The position numbers were made by a program, and so were the translations under genes. 64,000 bases of DNA from Streptomyces wuyuanensis (GTDB taxonomy: Bacteria; Actinomycetota; Actinomycetes; Streptomycetales; Streptomycetaceae): contig NZ_FNHI01000004.1 in assembly GCF_900103455.1 (NCBI RefSeq), positions 339,267 to 403,266 of the forward strand. The letters run 5' to 3'. Positions 60,321-64,000 of the stretch are shown here, piece after piece. The notes beneath the pieces are model-generated. The model saw only the letters and a program-made list of their open reading frames with translations, was not told the origin of the DNA and made no database searches. Numbering within the stretch: position 1 is the first letter of the stretch; the number at the start of each line of letters is the position of its first letter.

Positions 60321-60941
60321 CTACTTGATCATGTAGATCGTGGCGAAGAGGCCGATCCAGACGACATCGACGAAGTGCCAGTAGTAGGACACGACGATGG
60401 CGGCGGTTGCCTGCTCGTGGGTGAACCTCCGGGCCGCGTACGTCCTGCCGAGAACGAGCAGGAAGGCGATGAGACCGCCCGTCACGTGCAGGCCGTGGAA
60501 GCCGGTGGTCAGGTAGAAGACCGAGCCGTACGGGTCCGACGAGAGCGAGAGGCCCTCGTGCTTGACCAGCTCGGTGTACTCGAACACCTGGCCGCCGATG
60601 AAGATCGCACCCATCACGAACGTGATCACGAACCAGGTGCGGAGCTTCTTCACGTCACCGCGCTCGGCGGCGAAGACGCCGAGCTGGCAGGTGAGGGAGG
60701 AGAGCACCAGGATCGTGGTGTTGGTCGCCGAGAAGGGGAAGTTCAGGGTCGAAGCCCGTTCTGCCCAGTACTCGGCACCCGTCACCGATCGCAGGGTGAA
60801 GTACATCGCGAAGAGGGCCGCGAAGAACATCAGCTCGGAACTCAGCCAGATGATGGTTCCGACGCTGGTGAGGTTCGGCCGATTGACCGACGGGTGCGCG
60901 TGCCCGGTTTCTACTGTCGTTGCTGTCGCCACGACCGACAT
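60321..60941 (-). CDS. ctaE: Cytochrome c oxidase subunit III
   Basis: A 206-residue five-helix subunit of cytochrome aa3 oxidase. Signature pieces: [56 protein letters not shown] and [21 protein letters not shown]. Length is the short actinobacterial form. ATG 60941 is used with a downstream alternative GTG at codon 4. A short inverted repeat (CGACAT-A-ATGTCG) covers the start codon. It heads the cluster ctaE-qcrC-qcrA-qcrB. Confidence 0.97.
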   Translation of the reverse strand: MSVVATATTVETGHAHPSVNRPNLTSVGTIIWLSSELMFFAALFAMYFTLRSVTGAEYWAERASTLNFPFSATNTTILVLSSLTCQLGVFAAERGDVKKLRTWFVITFVMGAIFIGGQVFEYTELVKHEGLSLSSDPYGSVFYLTTGFHGLHVTGGLIAFLLVLGRTYAARRFTHEQATAAIVVSYYWHFVDVVWIGLFATIYMIK

Positions 60942-61130
60942 TATGTCGGTCGCTTATCCAGCCCTCACTCCGGGGGGTGCCGTTCGGTGTGTCAGTGAGT
61001 CGTGTCCAGCCCGAACGGCCCATCAAAAGCAGTCATCGAGGCGGTACGACCGGTGCTGAGCGAGCCCTGTGAGGAGTAGCATCCGGCGCATCGGTGCAGC
61101 CCCGTTCTCCCCGACGAACCCGGAGGAACA

Positions 61131-61529
61131 ATGCAGTCGACCGCCACGGTGCTGGTGTACAGCGACAACGCCGGCACCCGCGAACAAGTGCGGCTCGCCA
61201 CGGGCCGCCGCCCGGCCGCCGACGTTCCCGCGGTCGAGTTCATCGAGTGCGCGACTCTGCCCGCGGTCCTCAAGCAGCTGGACAAGGGCGGGATCGACGT
61301 GTGCGTACTCGACGGCGAGGCCGTGCCCGCCGGAGGCATGGGCGTGTGCCGGCAGATCAAGGACGAGATCTTCCGCTGCCCGCCGGTGCTGGTGCTCATG
61401 GGGCGCCCGCAGGACGCCTGGCTGGCCACCTGGAGCCGCGCGGACGCCGCGGTGACGCTCCCGGTCGACCCGGTGGAGTTCGCCGACGCCCTGGCCGGGC
61501 TGCTGCGCGGGGGACGGGCCGCGGCCTGA
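61131..61529 (+). CDS. Stand-alone degenerate receiver protein
   Basis: A 132-residue single-domain protein with a CheY-like fold. VLVYSDNAGTREQV carries the first acidic residue, VCVLDGEAVPAGGMG the phospho-acceptor-like Asp. The switch Thr/Ser of strand 4 is replaced (LVLMGRP) and the invariant Lys of strand 5 is Leu (AAVTLPVDPVEF, where TKPFDP is normal). No output domain. ATG has GGAGGAA 5 nt upstream. Located between ctaE and an L,D-transpeptidase gene. It may signal without phosphorylation; function unknown. Confidence 0.8.
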   Translation: MQSTATVLVYSDNAGTREQVRLATGRRPAADVPAVEFIECATLPAVLKQLDKGGIDVCVLDGEAVPAGGMGVCRQIKDEIFRCPPVLVLMGRPQDAWLATWSRADAAVTLPVDPVEFADALAGLLRGGRAAA

Positions 61530-61553
61530 CGCCGCGGGGCCCGTCCCGACGCC

Positions 61554-62807
61554 TCAGACCCGGGGCCGCAACCGTGCGTCGTCGGCCGCGGCGCCGCCGT
61601 CCCGGGTCCCCTCCAGCAGCGCGCTCCCGCCGCGCCATTCGTCCCATTCGAGGTTCCAGTCGCCGAAGCCGTTCCCGAACGGGTCCATCGGGGCACCCAG
61701 GCTGTTGACGACCTTGACGATGTCACCCTCACGGACGGTCTTGAAGAACCAGGCCGCGTTGCCGGTGGACATGCCGGTGCAGCCGTGGCTGACGTTCGCG
61801 TACCCCTGGGAGCCGACGGACCAGGGCGCGGCGTGGACGTACTCGCCGCTCCAGGTGACCCGCGTCGCGTAGTAGACGGGCAGGTCGTAGGACTCGGCAC
61901 TGCCGACCGGGATGCCGATGCTGGTACCGCGCATGCGGACGAAGTACTCCTTGCCGAGCACCACCTTGACGCCGTTGCGCGTGGAGAAGCCCGGCTTGCC
62001 GGTGGTCACCGGGATGGTGTTGATCACTTCCCCGTTGCGCTTGACCGTCATCTGGTGCGTGGAAGCGTCGGTGACGGCCTCCACGCGGTCGCCGATGCTC
62101 AGCTTCAGGGGCTTCGTGGGGCCGCCGTACAGCCGGTCGCCGACCTTCACGCCCTCCAGATTGCTGCGCACCTCGACGGAGGCGCCTGCGGGCCAGTACT
62201 CCTTCGGGCGGTAGTGCAGCTTCTTGTCGTCCACCCAGTGCCAGGCGCCCTCCACCTCGGGGGACGAGGTGACTCGGAGGGACCGTTCGACCGCCGCCCG
62301 GTCGGCCTTGGCGGCCACGGGAAGGCTGAGCTCGGCGGTGATGGGCTGGCCGACCCCGTACGTGCCCGTCTTCGGGCCCAGTTCGACGCCCAGGAGCCGC
62401 TTCGGGGAGGCGGTCTCGAAAGTGAGGGTACGGACGCCTGGAGCGCCGTCGCCGTTCTCCGTGGAGACTCTGACCGTGTAGCGCGTTCCGGCCGCGAGAG
62501 GGCCCGTGGAGCGCCATCTCGCGCCGTTCGCGGAGAGTTCACCCGCCAGATACCGGCCGGCGGTGTCGACGGCGGTGACGTCCGTGATCCGGCCGTCCTT
62601 GCCCTTGGCGGACACCACCAGAGGCTTGTCCGGGTCTGCCTTGGTGCCCGAGGGAGGAGCGTTGAAGGCGACCTGACGCGCCGCGTCGTACGGCCTCGCC
62701 GACAACGGATGGCTGTCCTGGCCGCTGCACGCGGTCGTCCCCGCCCCGAGGGCCAGGGCGAGCACGGTGCAGCTCGCTACGGTGCGCTTGCGCGGCGTGT
62801 CGTTCAT
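61554..62807 (-). CDS. Lipoprotein L,D-transpeptidase
   Basis: A 417-residue L,D-transpeptidase forming 3-3 peptidoglycan cross-links. Signal with lipobox TTAC (about residue 27) implies membrane anchoring outside. Two Ig-like domains follow (about 40-250), then the YkuD catalytic domain (about 250-375) with Tyr-Ala-Asn-Val-Ser-His-Gly-Cys (ANVSHGCTGMSTGNA). ATG 62807 is chosen since TAGCGT lies 6 nt upstream (leaderless), whereas GTG 62813 directly abuts it. Sits between the receiver gene and ctaF. Confidence 0.93.
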   Translation of the reverse strand: MNDTPRKRTVASCTVLALALGAGTTACSGQDSHPLSARPYDAARQVAFNAPPSGTKADPDKPLVVSAKGKDGRITDVTAVDTAGRYLAGELSANGARWRSTGPLAAGTRYTVRVSTENGDGAPGVRTLTFETASPKRLLGVELGPKTGTYGVGQPITAELSLPVAAKADRAAVERSLRVTSSPEVEGAWHWVDDKKLHYRPKEYWPAGASVEVRSNLEGVKVGDRLYGGPTKPLKLSIGDRVEAVTDASTHQMTVKRNGEVINTIPVTTGKPGFSTRNGVKVVLGKEYFVRMRGTSIGIPVGSAESYDLPVYYATRVTWSGEYVHAAPWSVGSQGYANVSHGCTGMSTGNAAWFFKTVREGDIVKVVNSLGAPMDPFGNGFGDWNLEWDEWRGGSALLEGTRDGGAAADDARLRPRV

Positions 62808-62861
62808 GAGCACACGCTATGGAGAACCTCCCGCAGCGGCGCGCCGGATGACTGCAAACGA

Positions 62862-62902
62862 GGGGCCCGGACACCACCCGTTCGGGTCAGTGTCCGGGCC
62901 CC
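62862..62902 (-). terminator. Terminator of the ctaD-ctaF genes
   Basis: Perfect 13-bp arms (62862-62874 and 62890-62902); the 15-nt loop contains a nested ACCCG/CGGGT pairing. It is 26 nt past the ctaF stop codon. Confidence 0.88.
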
Positions 62903-62927
62903 TGCGTGGTCCGGAGCGGTGCGGCCG

Positions 62928-63326
62928 CTACTGGTTCTGGTTCTCTCCGCGGTAGTACTCGAACACCCATCCGAAGATGCCGACCAGGATCAACGGGGCC
63001 GAGAAGTACATGATCCACCAGCCCATCGCGACGGCCAGGAAGGCCAGCGCGCCGCCGAAGGCGAGCGAGAGCGGCTGCCAGCTGTGCGGCGAGAAGAAGC
63101 CGACCTCACCGGCCTCGTCCGCGACGTCGGCCTCCTTGTCGTCCTGCGCCATGGCGTCCACTCGCCGGGCCGTGAAGGCCAGGTAGTAGCCGATCATGAT
63201 GCTCAGGCCGAAGGCCAGGAAGAGCGCGGTCGTACCGGCCGGCTCCTTCGACCACACGCCATAGAGGATGGCCATGGCGAGGATGAAGACGCTCAGCCAG
63301 ATGAACATCCTGCCTTGGATCTTCAC
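62928..63326 (-). CDS. ctaF: Cytochrome c oxidase subunit IV
   Basis: A 132-residue subunit of the actinobacterial aa3 oxidase with four hydrophobic segments: [57 protein letters not shown] and [18 protein letters not shown]. Sequence fits the actinobacterial CtaF family. GTG start overlaps the ctaD stop codon by 4 nt (GTGA), so translation is coupled. Confidence 0.95.
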   Translation of the reverse strand: MKIQGRMFIWLSVFILAMAILYGVWSKEPAGTTALFLAFGLSIMIGYYLAFTARRVDAMAQDDKEADVADEAGEVGFFSPHSWQPLSLAFGGALAFLAVAMGWWIMYFSAPLILVGIFGWVFEYYRGENQNQ

Positions 63327-64000
63327 TTGCCGGCCTCCTTGTCAGCGGTGATGGCACCGTGACCGGCGTGGTCGAGCTGGTCGAGAGCCGCGATCTCCGG
63401 GTGGTGCAGATCGAAGGCCGGGGATTCGGAGCGGATCCGCGGCAGGGTGAGGAAGTTGTGCCGCGGCGGCGGGCAGGACGTCGCCCATTCGAGCGAACGG
63501 CCGTAGCCCCACGGGTCGTCGACCTCGATCTTCTTGCCGTACTTGGCCGTCTTCCAGACGTTGTAGACGAACGGAAGGATCGACAGGCCGAGCAGGAACG
63601 AGCTGATCGTCGAGATGGTGTTCAGCACGGTGAAGCCGTCGACGGCCAGGTAGTCGGCGTAGCGCCGCGGCATGCCCTCGGCGCCCAGCCAGTGCTGGAC
63701 CAGGAACGTGCCGTGGAAGCCGATGAACAGCGTCCAGAACGTGATCTTGCCGAGGCGCTCGTCCAGCATCTTGCCGGTGAACTTCGGCCACCAGAAGTGG
63801 AATCCGGCGAACATCGCGAAGACCACGGTGCCGAACACGACGTAGTGGAAGTGCGCGACGACGAAGTACGAGTCGGAGACGTGGAAGTCCATCGGGGGCG
63901 AGGCCAGGATGACACCGGTCAGACCACCGAAGGTGAAGGTGATCAGGAAGCCGATCGTCCAGAGCATCGGGGTCTCGAAGGACAGCGAGCCCTTCCACAT
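63323..64000 (-). CDS. ctaD: Cytochrome c oxidase subunit I (3' part)
   Basis: The last 225 residues of the catalytic subunit; the gene continues beyond the right edge. The segment contains [28 protein letters not shown] with the two His that bind the heme a/a3 irons, the helix [19 protein letters not shown], and helix [17 protein letters not shown]. The C-terminal tail (about 60 residues) is hydrophilic. It is immediately followed by ctaF with a 4-nt overlap. Confidence 0.97.
   Translation of the reverse strand: MWKGSLSFETPMLWTIGFLITFTFGGLTGVILASPPMDFHVSDSYFVVAHFHYVVFGTVVFAMFAGFHFWWPKFTGKMLDERLGKITFWTLFIGFHGTFLVQHWLGAEGMPRRYADYLAVDGFTVLNTISTISSFLLGLSILPFVYNVWKTAKYGKKIEVDDPWGYGRSLEWATSCPPPRHNFLTLPRIRSESPAFDLHHPEIAALDQLDHAGHGAITADKEAGK

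Overview
The window is a GC-rich, gene-dense stretch of an actinobacterial chromosome, almost certainly Streptomyces. Evidence: actinobacterial-only families (SAV_6107-type HEPN, Rv2175c-like protein, MacR/MacS, DUF3040), GTG and TTG starts, many starts preceded by a -10 box at leaderless spacing, a SAM-IV riboswitch, a trp leader peptide, and a gene order that from memory matches the S. coelicolor region between the cell-wall/division cluster and the cytochrome c oxidase genes (about SCO2095 to SCO2155). It looks like conserved core chromosome. I found no insertion sequence, prophage, CRISPR array, tRNA or rRNA.

Layout. 1-10.9 kb: DUF3040 protein, methyltransferase, HEPN protein, a PP2C phosphatase with a stand-alone MASE1 sensor, a TetR-controlled operon (degenerate ABC ATPase, YhgE/Pip permease, TetR), a DUF4126 protein and a phytoene-desaturase-like oxidoreductase. 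10.9-21.9 kb: tyrosine-rich membrane protein, metF, thiE, Rv2175c-like protein, FAD reductase, the TPP-riboswitch-controlled thiOSG operon, a PASTA Ser/Thr kinase, endonuclease IV and a sulfite-oxidase-like enzyme. 22-26.5 kb: bacterioferritin and its iron-box-controlled ferredoxin, then DAHP synthase divergent from a trp-attenuated fused anthranilate synthase. 26.6-39.4 kb: secreted NlpC/P60 protein, phosphofructokinase, MacR/MacS, an acyltransferase, a hydrolase, a 23-nt tandem repeat, glucokinase, and an SRPBCC/ArsA-like/DUF5304/glucokinase gene run. 39.6-49.9 kb: acyl-CoA ligase, cholesterol oxidase, two glycosyltransferases, a lipoprotein peptidase and two tandem P60 hydrolases. 50-64 kb: NYN protein, Zn-ribbon protein, rhomboid, AsnC-type RAM protein, a broken glycerate kinase, a SAM-IV-controlled SufS-like enzyme, trpD, then qcrCAB and part of the cta cytochrome oxidase cluster.

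How parts work together. Aromatic amino acid genes (DAHP synthase, trpL-trpEG, trpD) lie in separate loci with RNA-level control at trpEG. Thiamine thiazole synthesis is controlled at the thiO ribosome binding site. Iron storage and release are linked by Bfr and Bfd. Carbon entry (glucokinase, phosphofructokinase) sits beside the MacRS two-component system. The right edge is the respiratory supercomplex (QcrCAB with CtaE/F/D), interrupted by a degenerate receiver protein and an L,D-transpeptidase.

No wholly new defence or metabolic system is evident. The most worthwhile leads are a near-inactive ABC-type ATPase co-translated with YhgE/Pip under a TetR operator placed over the predicted transcription start, a phosphofructokinase with the residues of a pyrophosphate-dependent enzyme, a two-state hairpin element at the 5' end of a P60 hydrolase transcript, a SAM-IV-controlled SufS-like gene, and a 23-nt tandem repeat array.
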